DNA of 64,000 bases from an uncultured Marinobacter sp. (GCF_913055835.1 NZ_CAJXKQ010000013.1:39512-103511), one strand, 5' to 3'. Shown: positions 8,343-18,457, counted from the first letter of the stretch. Notes: generated by a model not told the origin, from the letters alone. Program-made: numbers and translations.

Positions 8343-8361
8343 GAAACATTATAACATTTAC
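8343..8361 (-). promoter_or_regulatory. predicted Zur operator overlapping the zur promoter -10
   Basis: On the minus strand this reads GTAAATGTTATAATGTTTC, close to the gammaproteobacterial Zur box (core TGTTATAATGT) known upstream of E. coli znuCA. It contains TATAAT, a perfect -10 hexamer reading toward zur, so a bound repressor would cover the promoter. Confidence 0.7.
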
Positions 8362-8401
8362 AGGAATGTCTGCCATGCTCGACACCGGGCCGGGCAACCG
8401 G

Positions 8402-8863
8402 TCAGTGCCGGGATTTCAGAACCAGTGACTCCAGATACTCCAGATTCGGGATCCAGGCGTTCTCGCCCTCTACCTCAACCAGCATGAGGTCTGCCGGGCC
8501 CGGTTCGCCTTCCAGTTTCCTGACCTGATCCTCGGTCAGGCGAGCCTGGCTGGGAATACCCTGGGTAACCAGGGCCATAAAGGGGACTTCCTTGTGGTGA
8601 TCTCCGATGGTGTTGAGCACCACAATTCGGCCACGATTGTCGCCCGGAACAGTGAGGGAGCCACCGTTGGCCGCATCGTAGGAGATCACGGGAAGCTGGA
8701 GGCCCCGCCAGTCCAGGTATCCAACCAGCCACTCCGGTGTGTTGGCGCCCGCATCAGAGCTGGCGTAGTCCACCACTTCTGCAATCGAGACGTTTGGCAG
8801 CAGTAGTTGCCGTCCGCTCATGGGAATCATGACGCAGGAGAGGGATTGGCTGTTGTCATTCAT
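8402..8863 (-). CDS. chpC: CheW-like protein ChpC
   Basis: This is a 153-residue CheW-domain adaptor of the type IV pilus chemosensory system, probably cytosolic. The CheW core is recognisable in SGRQLLLPNVSIAEVVDYA, LVGYLDWRGLQLPVISYD and RIVVLNTIGDH. In Pseudomonas, ChpC is an accessory CheW that can link additional receptors to ChpA. It is the last gene of the pilGHIJK-chpABC operon, 11 bases after chpB, and a GAGGT ribosome-binding site precedes its ATG. Assignment as ChpC rather than PilI rests on its position and on the presence of PilI elsewhere in the operon. Confidence 0.88.
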   Translation of the reverse strand: MNDNSQSLSCVMIPMSGRQLLLPNVSIAEVVDYASSDAGANTPEWLVGYLDWRGLQLPVISYDAANGGSLTVPGDNRGRIVVLNTIGDHHKEVPFMALVTQGIPSQARLTEDQVRKLEGEPGPADLMLVEVEGENAWIPNLEYLESLVLKSRH

Positions 8864-8874
8864 TGCTTGTTACC

Positions 8875-9927
8875 TCAGGCGGAGTCCCGTTTCTGCCGGC
8901 TCTTGAGCAGGCAGGATTCTTCAATGGTTTTTACCAGTTCCCGGGCCAGTTGTTCGGGGGTGCCACAAAAACCGGCGCAACCGGTGGCGGCCACGGATTC
9001 GGGCATGGAGCTGTTGCCACAGCTTGTGCTTTCCTGCACCCATATCCGGCTTCCGTAGGCTTTCAGCAGAGGCGCGGCAATAGCGCCATCATTGCCCATG
9101 CCGGAAAACAGAATGGCATGGCAGCGCTGCCCGTAATGATCAGCGATATTCAGCAACACCTGGTCAATGGAAGGGCCATAGGGGCCGGGCCAGGCGTTGC
9201 TGGTTTCTGTCAGGGTGCCTTGTTCGCTCAACTTCCACTCATGCTCCACCGGCATCAGTACAACATCACCATTCTTGACCTGGTAACCGTCTTCCGCCCG
9301 CTTGAGCTGGTAGTGGGCGTGGCGACCCAGGACCCGGGTCAGGACCTCGGTGAAATTGCCATCAATGTGCTGGGCATAGATAAAGCCCACAGGCAGATTC
9401 GGAGGCAGGTGATCCAGGAACGTCTTTACCGCCGCCGGGCCACCCAGGGAAGCACCCAGTATCCAGACTTCTTCGGCCACCGATCCGGGAACGGCCGGTG
9501 GAATCCAGTGAGGCAGATCCGGTGACGGTGTTGCTTCCGGCACCTCCTGCTCCAGCTCTGCCAGTGTGGCTTCGGAATCCAGCTCTTCAAGATGCCCCAG
9601 TTGCTGTTCCAGCTTGCCCAGCAGCCGCCTCTCCCAGCGAAAGTACTCGGTGGTTCCAGGCTTGGGGGCCTCGTCCAGCCCGAACAGTACCGGTGCCTCC
9701 GTATTCTCGAGCAGGTGATCGAACAGTTGCGGGTGGTCGGCCTCGTCCTCGAGGGTCACCAGCCAGAGGCTGGCATCGGGAAACGCCGGATAGCCCAATA
9801 ACCGGTCCGGATCCCCGGAGAAACGCACCTCGAGACCGAACTTGGAAGTGGCGGCCTGCAGGCGATGACGCTGCAGCACCACATCCGACACGATCCCGAC
9901 CGTAGGCCGGCCACACTGGCCGGCCAT
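8875..9927 (-). CDS. chpB: protein-glutamate methylesterase ChpB (CheB family)
   Basis: The product (350 residues from the ATG at 9927) demethylates PilJ and so helps adapt the Pil-Chp pathway. The C-terminal methylesterase domain shows the catalytic Ser in GASLGGPAAV, the His in YAQHIDGNF and the Asp in GMGNDGA. The N-terminal ~120 residues look like a degenerate receiver-like domain (TVGIVSDVVLQRHRLQAATSKFG) without a clear phosphoacceptor Asp, as in Pseudomonas ChpB, so activation by phosphorylation is doubtful. The ORF track uses a GTG three bases earlier. Both starts overlap the chpA stop, so the genes are translationally coupled. Confidence 0.9.
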   Translation of the reverse strand: MAGQCGRPTVGIVSDVVLQRHRLQAATSKFGLEVRFSGDPDRLLGYPAFPDASLWLVTLEDEADHPQLFDHLLENTEAPVLFGLDEAPKPGTTEYFRWERRLLGKLEQQLGHLEELDSEATLAELEQEVPEATPSPDLPHWIPPAVPGSVAEEVWILGASLGGPAAVKTFLDHLPPNLPVGFIYAQHIDGNFTEVLTRVLGRHAHYQLKRAEDGYQVKNGDVVLMPVEHEWKLSEQGTLTETSNAWPGPYGPSIDQVLLNIADHYGQRCHAILFSGMGNDGAIAAPLLKAYGSRIWVQESTSCGNSSMPESVAATGCAGFCGTPEQLARELVKTIEESCLLKSRQKRDSA

Positions 9928-12900
9928 CACTGTCTTCCGGTCAGCCGCTCAATGGTTTCAAGCAGCTCGGTTTCCTGGAACGGCTTGCCGAGATACTCGT
10001 TGACACCAATGGCCAGCGCACGTTCGCGGTGTTTTTCGCCGGTCCGCGAGGTGATCATGCAGATCGGAGTTTCCCGCAGGTTGTCGTCGTGGCGCACAAA
10101 GCTGGCAACTTCGAAACCGTCCATCCGCGGCATCTCGATATCCAGCAGGATGATGTCCGGCTTGTGGTCCTGAAGCTGCGCCACCGCATCCAGGCCGTCT
10201 TTGGCGGTGATGACTTCCATGCCGTTACGCTCCAGCAGTCGTGAAGTAACCTTCCGTACCGTGACCGAGTCGTCCACCACCATGACCACGGTGGCCTGTT
10301 CCTCGTATCGGGCAGACTCGCGGGCCTTCTCGAGATTGGCCAGGCGCTGGCGTTCGGACAGGATGTCGGAACGGATCATGGCTGGCAGGTCGAGAATCAC
10401 CACCACGTTACCGTCACCCAGGATGGTCGCACCCGAGACACCCCGCACGGAACTGAACTGCGGGCCAAGGGACTTAACAACGATTTCCCGGCTGCCCATC
10501 AGGTTGTCCACCTGCAGGGCCATGGGTTGCTCGGCGCCGCGTACCAGGATCACCGGCAGTGGCAGGGCCTGACCCTGCAGCTTCGGATGGTGGTCACTGT
10601 TCAGCAGGCTGCCCAGATACTGAAGCCGGTATTCCTGGCCGGCGTATTCGTACAGCGGTGCGTCCGGCTTGTAGTATTCCTCGAGCTCGTAGGTGCTGAC
10701 CCGGACAATACCCTCGATGGTGTTCAGCGGGATGGCGTAGAAGTCCTCGCCCGTGGACACCATCAGGGCCCGGTTCACGGATACCGTGAACGGCAGACGC
10801 ACGGTGAAGGTTGTACCACGGCCCAGGGCCGAATCAATGTCGAGGCTACCGCCGAGCTGCTTGATCTCGCTGGCAACCACGTCCATGCCCACGCCCCGGC
10901 CGGAAATCTGGGTCACCTGCTGGGCGGTGGAGAAGCCGGGTTGCAGGATGAACTGCAGGATTTCCCGTTCGGACAGGTCTTCATCTTCCCGCAGCATGCC
11001 CTGACGGATGGCCTTGTCCCGAATCACCGAGGAGGGAATGCCGGCGCCATCGTCGATCATGCGCAGCACTACGTCGCCGCCTTCCCGCGTCAGTGACAGC
11101 GTCACTTCGCCGGTTTCGGGTTTTCCAGCCTTCTTGCGGTCGGCCGGGCTTTCAATGCCGTGGTCCAGTGCGTTCCGGAGCATGTGTTCGAGGGGCGCGA
11201 TCATGCGCTCCAGAATGTTCCGGTCCATCTCGCCCTCGGCATTGCGAACATCGAAGTCCACTTTCTTGCCCAGTTCGCCGCTGATCTGGCGAACGATCCG
11301 TCGCAGACGGGGCACCATGGAGGCGAACGGAATCATCCGGGTCTTCATCAGACCTTCCTGGAGTTCCGTGTTGATCCGCGACTGCTGTACCAGCAGGGTT
11401 TCGGTGTCACGTACCCGGTCGGACAGGGTCTCTCGCAGGTCCGCGAGGTCCGAGGAAGATTCGGTCAGGGCCCGGGACAGCTGCTGGATGGACGAGTAAC
11501 GGTCCATTTCCAGGGGGTCGAAGTCGTCGCCGTAATCCGGGCCGTGCTCTTTCTCGGCGCTGAACAGGATCTGGGCTTCGGTCTCGATTTCCATCCGGCG
11601 CAACTGCTCACGCAGACGCTCGATGGTGGCAGCCATTTCATCCAGGGTATGACCGAAATCGCTGGTCTGCTGTTCCAGGCGGCCCCGGGTGATACTGGTT
11701 TCACCGGCCAGGTTGACCAGCTCATCCAGCAGCGGTGCCGACACCCGGATGGTTTCCTGGGCCGCGCGCTGGGCCTCCGCCGCTTGTTTACGGGCCTTGG
11801 CCGGAGATTTGCCGGGCTTTGGTGCCGGTGCCGACGGTTTTTCCGCTTTGGCGGGCGGTGTCGGCTGTTCAGACGTTTTCGGTTCCGGGACGGCCGGGGC
11901 AGGCGCTGGTTGCTCTGCCTTCGCTGCGGGCACACCCGTGCCTGACTCATAGCCTTTACGGATATCGGCAACCAGGGCAATGATGGCGTCGTGGTCTTCG
12001 GTAATGGCCTGCCACTGGGATTCATCAGGGGCATTGCCGCCCAGGTCAATCAGGCGGGTCTCAAACGCGTGCGCCCTGTCGCCAAGCTGGGTCAGCTGGG
12101 ACAGACGGGCACCGCCCTTGAGGGTGTGCAATGCCCGCTGGGCTTCCTGATTGAAGTTGTGGTTTGCCGGCTCTTTGCGCCAGTCATCGAGCAACTGCTC
12201 AAGCTGGTCCATGATCTCACCGGCTTCCTCCAGGAAGATTTCCAGTACCTCCGGATCGATCGCTTCCTGTTCGGATTCGGCACGGGGAGCTGCGCTTTCT
12301 TGGGCGGCTACCTCATGAGCAGTCTGGAAGTCTTCAACAAGCCCGGTATCCGGTTCAGGCTTGCTGCCTTCCTCCAGGCTGTCGAGCATGGACTTGAGGC
12401 TGCCCAGTGCACGATCGCTGAGGTTCAGCAGGGTCTTCTGGTTATTGGATCCGGAAATCAGCGGATCCAGGGCGTCTGACCAGGCCTCTGCCAGGTTGGC
12501 AATGGGATCCACATCTGAAAGCCGCGCACCGCCCTTGAGGGTGTGTAGTTCCTGCTGAAGCTGGGTCAGGCCGGTGAGTACTTCGGGCTCGTCGCGCCAC
12601 TGGTCCAGACATTCGCTGATGGCGTCGTAGATTTCCAGACCTTCGTCCAGGAAGATACCGATCAGGTCGTCATCACTGGCCTGTGCCAGGGTCTCGCTGA
12701 GGCTGGTGCCTTCCGGCGTTTCCTCGGCCGGAGGCTCGGCTTTCTCTGCCGCTACGGGCTGTTCGGTCTCTTCCTCCAGGGTATCAGAGGGCATTGCCTC
12801 GCCCCGCAGGATGGACTGGACGCGGGCAACCAGCTCATCGGCCGGTGGACAGGGCTTCTGGGTGGCCACCTGTTCGACCATCTGCGCCAGCCTGTCATGG

Positions 12901-15900
12901 CAGGCAAACAGCAGGTCATTCATGGAGTCGCTGGCTTCCAGCTGACCTTCCGCAACCTTTTCAAACAGGTCTTCAAGCACGTGGGTCAGATCGCCGATGG
13001 CTTCCACCCCGGCCATACGGGCGCCACCCTTGAGGGTATGGACATCCCGTTGCAGCTCCGCTGCAATGCTCCGGTCCGAAGGATCCTCTGTCCAGGTGTG
13101 CAAGGCACTCCCGGTTGAGTTAATCAGATCGTAGGCCTCTTCCAGGAAGATACCGACCAGTTCCGGATCCAGGTGCGATAGGTCGGCGACTCCGTCTTCC
13201 GATTCACCGTCTTCATCGGACAGTTCAGTTCCTTCAGGCTCATCCACTTCCGGGAGTGGGGCCTGCTCCTCTGCGTTTGCATCCGGTGCGGATTCGTCTT
13301 CGAGGCTGGCCACATTGGTGACCGGCCGGGTTCCTGTAGCGCTGTCCATGTAGGCCTGAATTTCGGCAATCAGATCCGGAGCGGGACGTGGCGGCTCCTT
13401 GGCCTCCAGATTCTCAACCATACCCGCCAGGCGGTCGTGGCAGCGGAAGAGCAGGTCGGACAGCTCGTCGTTGATCGACAGCCGCTGTTCGGTCAATCCC
13501 TCGAACAGGTTCTCCAGTTCATGGGAGAGATCGCCTACGGCCGGGATGTCCGCAAGCCGTGCGCCACCCTTGAGGGTATGCAGATCCCGCTGAAGCAGAC
13601 GCAGGATATCCAGGTTCGCCGTATTCTCGCTCCAGCTCTGGAGCGCTTCGGCGGTACTGTCGATAAGGTCGCGGGCTTCCTCCAGGAAGATTTCCGCCAG
13701 CTCCTCATCCATTTCGTCGTCGGCTTCGGCCGTTTCCGGCAGCGGCGGTTGCTCGGTTGTCTCGGCCTCTTCACTGGCCGGCGTCTCGCTCTCGTCCATC
13801 TCAAAGCTGAGATCGATCTCCTCAAGGTCGCCGGTGAATTCCTGTTCGAAGGCATCCGGTTCCTGGCTTTCCGGGGCCTGAGCCTGTTTCAGCCCTTCAA
13901 GGGCGGTGACCATATCATCACTGGATTCGGTAGCAAGCCCGGCTGCCACCTGGTCCATCATGTTGATGAGCTGTTCGTGGGCGGCACGAACCGTCTCGAA
14001 GAAAACCTCGTTCGGCGCTTCGTTGTGTTTTGCCGCCTCGTCATAGGTTTCTTTCAGGGCACTCGACAGCGCGGCAACGTCGCCAAGCCCGGCTTGGGAG
14101 GCGCCGGCGGTCAGCTGCTCCAGTTCGGAACGTAGCGGGTTCAACGACTCCATTTCGCGGGGGTTGTCCGCCCAGTGATCGAGAATCCGGTCAGCATCGA
14201 GAACAATGTCGAGACCTTCGTTCAGGAACAGCTGAACCAGCTGTGACGGCGCCTGCTCCGGGTGCTGGCGCGGCGCCTCCTCGCTGTGACTGCGGAGTGT
14301 TTCTTCCGTCAGTTGGTGCAGCTTTTCAAGGAAGGCTTCGGTGCCGGGCAGCGAAGCCTGCGGGTTTTCACGGATCTGGGCCAGGCCCTGGGTCAGGAAA
14401 TCGCAGGCGGATTCAATCAGCGAGAGCACGTCGCGGTTGGCGCGCTTGTTTTGAGCCCGGGATTCCTTGACGAAACGCTCCAGTGGCGTGATCACGGCAG
14501 CGATCGGGGCAATGCCAGCGGTATGTGCACTGCCCTTGAGCGTATGCAGGGCCCGGGAAAGATCATCGGTGTAGGCAACCGTGGTTTTGTCACCTGCGGC
14601 CGAGAGGAAATCCTTCAGCGTTTGAAGATGAGTCTCGGTTTCGCTTTCAAAAATATCCAGCAACACCGGGTCAACCGCATCCTCGTCAGTAGCCAGGGCC
14701 TCTGGCTCGCCGGTATCGGTTTCGCCTTCGGACGTGGTTTCCAGTCCTTCCGATTCGGCCGCGGGCATCATGCTGGCATCGGGAATCTCGCCGTTGGCCA
14801 GGGCGTTGGCTCGGGCTTCCAGGTTCGAGGTGTCGACCGATGGCGACCGGCGCTTTTCAAAATCTTCGACCAGGGCGGGCAGGTTGGAAGTGACATCCTC
14901 CAGCAGGCTGGCAATGTCATCATTCATGAAGATGCTGCCGTCGATAACGCGGTTCAGCATGTTCTCTACGGACCAGGCCAGCTCACCCACTACCAGTGCG
15001 CCAACCATACGGCCACTGCCTTTCAGTGTGTGGAAGGCGCGGCGAACTTCCGACAGAGCACTGCGGTCATCGTGCTGGCGCAGAAGCATCGGCAGGTATT
15101 CACGAATGGTGTCCAGCACCTCACCGGCTTCTTCAACAAAGATTTCGAGTATTTCGTCGTCAATCAGGTCGTCTTCATCAAAGGAAGCTTCAGATGCCGC
15201 CTCTTCGGTGTCTGTCTCCTCGATGGGCAACTCTGTTTCCCGGACTTCCTCTGGGGTCTCGGAGGTTGTGTCTTCCTCTTCTGCAACTTCCGATGCTTCG
15301 ACAGCCTCATCGTCAGTCCGGCGGGTTGTCGCCATGGCCTCGGCACGGCTGATGAGCGCTTCAACATCGCCAGCGCTCTGGCCTTCCTTGAACTCCCGGA
15401 TCAGCGAGGGAATGCGGGCATTGACCTCGTCCACCAGGGTAAACATATCGTCGGTGGGGCGAATGGTCTGATCAATCACACGGTTCAGCAGGTTTTCCAC
15501 TGACCATGCCAACTCGCCAATACTGGTAGCGCCAACGAGACGGCCGCTGCCCTTGAGTGTGTGGAAGGCGCGACGAACCTCGGTGAGCGCTTCACGGTCA
15601 TCGTGATTCTGGCGCAGCCGGGGATAGAATTCGTGGATGGTTTCGAGAACTTCCTCGGCTTCCTCAACGAAGATACCGAGAATTTCATCGTCCAGGAGTT
15701 CCGCGTCCGAACCCTTGGTTTCTTCGGGGGCGGCCGTTGTGGTGGTCTCCGGGTGCTCTGCAACCGGTTCAACAACGGGTACATCCTCCTCGGTGGTCTC
15801 CGTCCACGTGGGCTCGGCACCGACCGGGAAACCGAGGGATGCGAGACTGTCTTCAGCGACTCGGAGGATCGAATCGTTGTCGCCAATCCCTTCGGCCAGG

Positions 15901-17519
15901 CGCTCGAGATAATACTCGATGCTGGTGACCGCATCGGCCAGGATATCCAATTGCTTCCAGTCCGGAACCTGTTTGCTGCCCAGCAACACATCGGTAATGT
16001 AACGCTCGGCCGAGGCCAGCATGCCGGCAACCCGGTCCAGCGGGATCAGGCTGAGGCCGCCGCGAATGCTGTGCAGCAGGCCCGGAACATGCTCAATTTC
16101 CCGAGTATCCCATTGCGAGGCAATGAAATTCACGATGGCGGATTTCACCTGTTCCAGGGTGTTCCGGGATTCGCGGAGCAGTGCACCACTGGCTTCGCCC
16201 AGTTCCCTGGAGCCCAGGTTCACCGGGGCATCGGGAGCCTCCTCTGCGGACGACTCCTGCTGTCCTTCACTGTCCAGGCCGGCGAGACTGGCCTCGACGT
16301 AAAGCAGCGCGCCGGCGATGTCCATCAGGGTGCCATCGTCAACCTGCTCGGTCTGGGTGCTGAGTTTTTCAACCAGTTCAACCTGCTCGGTCACCACTTT
16401 CCTTGGTATGCCGAGACCCAGCACCGCCAGGGTATTGGCCACCTGACGCAAGCCCGGCAACAGGTCCTCAAGTTCACTGTTCTGACGCAGCTCTGAGCGA
16501 ACAAACAGGTCCAGCTGGTCCTTGAGTTTGGCCAGCTCTTCGTTGAGCGCACCCACCACGGAATGGATGGCATCCCGACCCGGACCGGATACCCGGGTTC
16601 GAGCGGCATCAACATCGTCTTCCGAAGGCAGCGCCTGATTCAGCTGGTAGGCGTCCCGCAGGGCACTGACCTGGGGTGAATCCAGGTCCCGGGCCCGGGC
16701 AACATAGTAGAGCAGGTGTTTGAGCAGTGCTTCCGGCGCCGGTTGCTGGAGGATGTCGGCATGCTCGTCGGTCAGTCGGCGGATTTCACTGTCCAGTTCC
16801 CGGAGCAGGGATTTCACTGCCGCATTCACCGGATTGACGTGTGCCTGCAGCGTTTCCACAAAGGCACTGGCCGCTTTCCAGAGCTCGCCCCTGGGCGTCT
16901 TCTGGCACAAGCGGATCAGTCGCTGGATCACCTTCTGCATGTACTCGAAATGGGCATCCAGATCCGCTTCCCGTATAACGCCAGCCAATGCGAACTGGTA
17001 CATCTGGCGCAGCTTACGGATGTGGCCCAGAACTGTCGGGTCCTGCAGGCGCTGGGATACCTTTCCAGTCACGGTGATTCGTGAGGGAGCCAGGTCCGGT
17101 TTGAACAGCGAGGTGTCGGAGAGCAGGGATTCGCCACGGGCGGCCCGAAGGTCGTTAAGCAGTGGCAGCAGCACCATCGGGAAATCGTCCTGGCTGCTGG
17201 CCAGGTGCTCAAGGTATTGGGGTAGCTGCAGGATGGCCTGCATCAGGACTTCAACGGCTTCGTCGGTATTGGCAACGGTTTCGTTGAGCACGGCCTGGGT
17301 GAGCTTTTCCATTTCCTCGGTGAGCAGGGCTGCACCGTAGAGCTCGACCATTTGCAGGGTGCCGTGTACCTGATGGAGATAATTCAGGCAGAAGCGCAGG
17401 CGCGCGGTGTCGTCACGATTCTCGACATACGCTTCCAGTGCATGCTGACCCTGGGTCAGCGTGTCCTGTATCTCTCCCCGAACCCAGTCGAGGGCGATGC
17501 TGTCATGGTGATTGCCCAT
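9927..17519 (-). CDS. chpA: giant hybrid histidine kinase ChpA with multiple Hpt domains
   Basis: This is the CheA-like kinase of the type IV pilus chemosensory system, about 2530 residues. Nine segments align with the Hpt phosphoacceptor helix and keep the His: approximate residues 49 (LHQVHGTL), 483 (LHSIRGGL), 653, 830, 992 (HTLKGS type), and 1314, 1494, 1659, 1798 (HTLKGGAR type). A tenth Hpt-like segment near 1140 (LRSELEQLTAGASQAGLGDV) has no His. Acidic linkers separate them. An Ala/Pro/Lys linker precedes the CheA core, with N-box LRNALDHGIE, G-boxes DDGAGI and GRGVGMDVV, then a CheW-like domain and a C-terminal receiver (VVDDSVTVRK, LLDIEMPRMDG, GKPF). GTG at 17525 is in the track. 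I prefer the ATG at 17519 because GGAG lies five bases before it. Confidence 0.96.
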   Translation of the reverse strand: MGNHHDSIALDWVRGEIQDTLTQGQHALEAYVENRDDTARLRFCLNYLHQVHGTLQMVELYGAALLTEEMEKLTQAVLNETVANTDEAVEVLMQAILQLPQYLEHLASSQDDFPMVLLPLLNDLRAARGESLLSDTSLFKPDLAPSRITVTGKVSQRLQDPTVLGHIRKLRQMYQFALAGVIREADLDAHFEYMQKVIQRLIRLCQKTPRGELWKAASAFVETLQAHVNPVNAAVKSLLRELDSEIRRLTDEHADILQQPAPEALLKHLLYYVARARDLDSPQVSALRDAYQLNQALPSEDDVDAARTRVSGPGRDAIHSVVGALNEELAKLKDQLDLFVRSELRQNSELEDLLPGLRQVANTLAVLGLGIPRKVVTEQVELVEKLSTQTEQVDDGTLMDIAGALLYVEASLAGLDSEGQQESSAEEAPDAPVNLGSRELGEASGALLRESRNTLEQVKSAIVNFIASQWDTREIEHVPGLLHSIRGGLSLIPLDRVAGMLASAERYITDVLLGSKQVPDWKQLDILADAVTSIEYYLERLAEGIGDNDSILRVAEDSLASLGFPVGAEPTWTETTEEDVPVVEPVAEHPETTTTAAPEETKGSDAELLDDEILGIFVEEAEEVLETIHEFYPRLRQNHDDREALTEVRRAFHTLKGSGRLVGATSIGELAWSVENLLNRVIDQTIRPTDDMFTLVDEVNARIPSLIREFKEGQSAGDVEALISRAEAMATTRRTDDEAVEASEVAEEEDTTSETPEEVRETELPIEETDTEEAASEASFDEDDLIDDEILEIFVEEAGEVLDTIREYLPMLLRQHDDRSALSEVRRAFHTLKGSGRMVGALVVGELAWSVENMLNRVIDGSIFMNDDIASLLEDVTSNLPALVEDFEKRRSPSVDTSNLEARANALANGEIPDASMMPAAESEGLETTSEGETDTGEPEALATDEDAVDPVLLDIFESETETHLQTLKDFLSAAGDKTTVAYTDDLSRALHTLKGSAHTAGIAPIAAVITPLERFVKESRAQNKRANRDVLSLIESACDFLTQGLAQIRENPQASLPGTEAFLEKLHQLTEETLRSHSEEAPRQHPEQAPSQLVQLFLNEGLDIVLDADRILDHWADNPREMESLNPLRSELEQLTAGASQAGLGDVAALSSALKETYDEAAKHNEAPNEVFFETVRAAHEQLINMMDQVAAGLATESSDDMVTALEGLKQAQAPESQEPDAFEQEFTGDLEEIDLSFEMDESETPASEEAETTEQPPLPETAEADDEMDEELAEIFLEEARDLIDSTAEALQSWSENTANLDILRLLQRDLHTLKGGARLADIPAVGDLSHELENLFEGLTEQRLSINDELSDLLFRCHDRLAGMVENLEAKEPPRPAPDLIAEIQAYMDSATGTRPVTNVASLEDESAPDANAEEQAPLPEVDEPEGTELSDEDGESEDGVADLSHLDPELVGIFLEEAYDLINSTGSALHTWTEDPSDRSIAAELQRDVHTLKGGARMAGVEAIGDLTHVLEDLFEKVAEGQLEASDSMNDLLFACHDRLAQMVEQVATQKPCPPADELVARVQSILRGEAMPSDTLEEETEQPVAAEKAEPPAEETPEGTSLSETLAQASDDDLIGIFLDEGLEIYDAISECLDQWRDEPEVLTGLTQLQQELHTLKGGARLSDVDPIANLAEAWSDALDPLISGSNNQKTLLNLSDRALGSLKSMLDSLEEGSKPEPDTGLVEDFQTAHEVAAQESAAPRAESEQEAIDPEVLEIFLEEAGEIMDQLEQLLDDWRKEPANHNFNQEAQRALHTLKGGARLSQLTQLGDRAHAFETRLIDLGGNAPDESQWQAITEDHDAIIALVADIRKGYESGTGVPAAKAEQPAPAPAVPEPKTSEQPTPPAKAEKPSAPAPKPGKSPAKARKQAAEAQRAAQETIRVSAPLLDELVNLAGETSITRGRLEQQTSDFGHTLDEMAATIERLREQLRRMEIETEAQILFSAEKEHGPDYGDDFDPLEMDRYSSIQQLSRALTESSSDLADLRETLSDRVRDTETLLVQQSRINTELQEGLMKTRMIPFASMVPRLRRIVRQISGELGKKVDFDVRNAEGEMDRNILERMIAPLEHMLRNALDHGIESPADRKKAGKPETGEVTLSLTREGGDVVLRMIDDGAGIPSSVIRDKAIRQGMLREDEDLSEREILQFILQPGFSTAQQVTQISGRGVGMDVVASEIKQLGGSLDIDSALGRGTTFTVRLPFTVSVNRALMVSTGEDFYAIPLNTIEGIVRVSTYELEEYYKPDAPLYEYAGQEYRLQYLGSLLNSDHHPKLQGQALPLPVILVRGAEQPMALQVDNLMGSREIVVKSLGPQFSSVRGVSGATILGDGNVVVILDLPAMIRSDILSERQRLANLEKARESARYEEQATVVMVVDDSVTVRKVTSRLLERNGMEVITAKDGLDAVAQLQDHKPDIILLDIEMPRMDGFEVASFVRHDDNLRETPICMITSRTGEKHRERALAIGVNEYLGKPFQETELLETIERLTGRQ

Positions 17520-17530
17520 AACCACTCCGG

Positions 17531-18430
17531 TTATTCTTCGTCAGTCTGGCGTTTGATCCACGCCAGCACATGTTCCGAGGGGACTCTCTGTAACCCGGGA
17601 GGCTGCCAGTCGGTCAGCTCTCCCTGGCCCAGAACCAGCAACCCCCCGGGCGCCAGCCGCTCTGCAAGTCGCTTGACAATTTCCCGCCGGCGCCAGCGAC
17701 GGAAATAAATCAGCAGATTCTGGCAGAAGATGATGTTCATCCCGTGCATGGGGGCTTTATCAAGATCCAGAACATTCAGTCTGGTAAAGCACACCCTGTC
17801 ACGGATGCTGTTCACAATTTCTACGGTATTCCGCTCGGCCGGGCGGAAATACCGGGATTTCATGTCCTCGTCCATTCCCAGCAGTTTGCGGGGGTTGAAC
17901 TGACCGTTCCGGGCCTTCTCGATCACCGGTTTGCTGATGTCAGAGCCGGTGACGCCAAACAGTGGCTGTAACGCCAGCTGGCTCATGCATTCATTCAGCA
18001 CCATGGCCAGGGTGTAGGGCTCCTCTCCGGTGGAACATCCGACACTCCAGGCTTCCAGGGGGCGCTTTTTCAGTTGCTCCCTCGGCCGGGTCAGGACATA
18101 GTCGGAAACCAGCCGGAAGGCGTCGGGATCCCGGAAAAACCGGGTTTCCTGAACCGTGAGCCGATCCACCAGCGTTGACCATTCCCGGATTGCATCGGGC
18201 CCGGATACGATTTTTTCGTAATAGGCCTGATAGCTGCTGCAGCCGATTTCCCGCATCCGGATGCCAAGGTTCGTTTCCAGAAACGAGCGACGCTCGGCGG
18301 ACAGGGTTATGCCGGTTCGGTGTTCCAGCAGGGTTTGCCACTGGCTGAACTGCGCCTCGTCCATATCCGGGAGTCGGCGCAGTGACCAGATGCCCTCGGC
18401 AGGTGACAGGTTGTTATGCATTTGCGCCAT
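17531..18430 (-). CDS. pilK: chemotaxis-type protein methyltransferase PilK (CheR family)
   Basis: This 299-residue SAM-dependent enzyme methylates glutamates on the receptor PilJ. The N-terminal helical CheR domain (FSQWQTLLEHRTGITLSAERRSFLE) precedes the methyltransferase domain with the SAM motif VGCSTGEEPYTLAMVL. Further family blocks are GSDISKPVIEKARNGQF and INIIFCQNLLIYF-like GMNIIFCQNLLIYFRR. It is the fifth gene of the pil-chp operon, 27 bases after pilJ and about 11 bases before chpA. MAQMHNN allows an alternative start three codons in. Confidence 0.93.
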   Translation of the reverse strand: MAQMHNNLSPAEGIWSLRRLPDMDEAQFSQWQTLLEHRTGITLSAERRSFLETNLGIRMREIGCSSYQAYYEKIVSGPDAIREWSTLVDRLTVQETRFFRDPDAFRLVSDYVLTRPREQLKKRPLEAWSVGCSTGEEPYTLAMVLNECMSQLALQPLFGVTGSDISKPVIEKARNGQFNPRKLLGMDEDMKSRYFRPAERNTVEIVNSIRDRVCFTRLNVLDLDKAPMHGMNIIFCQNLLIYFRRWRRREIVKRLAERLAPGGLLVLGQGELTDWQPPGLQRVPSEHVLAWIKRQTDEE

Positions 18431-18457
18431 AAACCGTCAACAGCCCTGGAACGGAAA

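Noticed and set aside
14262-15503. 413-residue plus-strand ORF
   Set aside because: It is antisense to the repetitive linkers and Hpt modules of chpA; long antisense frames are expected in GC-rich DNA.
12100-15570. Repeated DNA near each HTLKG motif of chpA as a tandem repeat or CRISPR-like array
   Set aside because: The spacing is irregular (about 140-320 codons) and the repeats encode protein modules.
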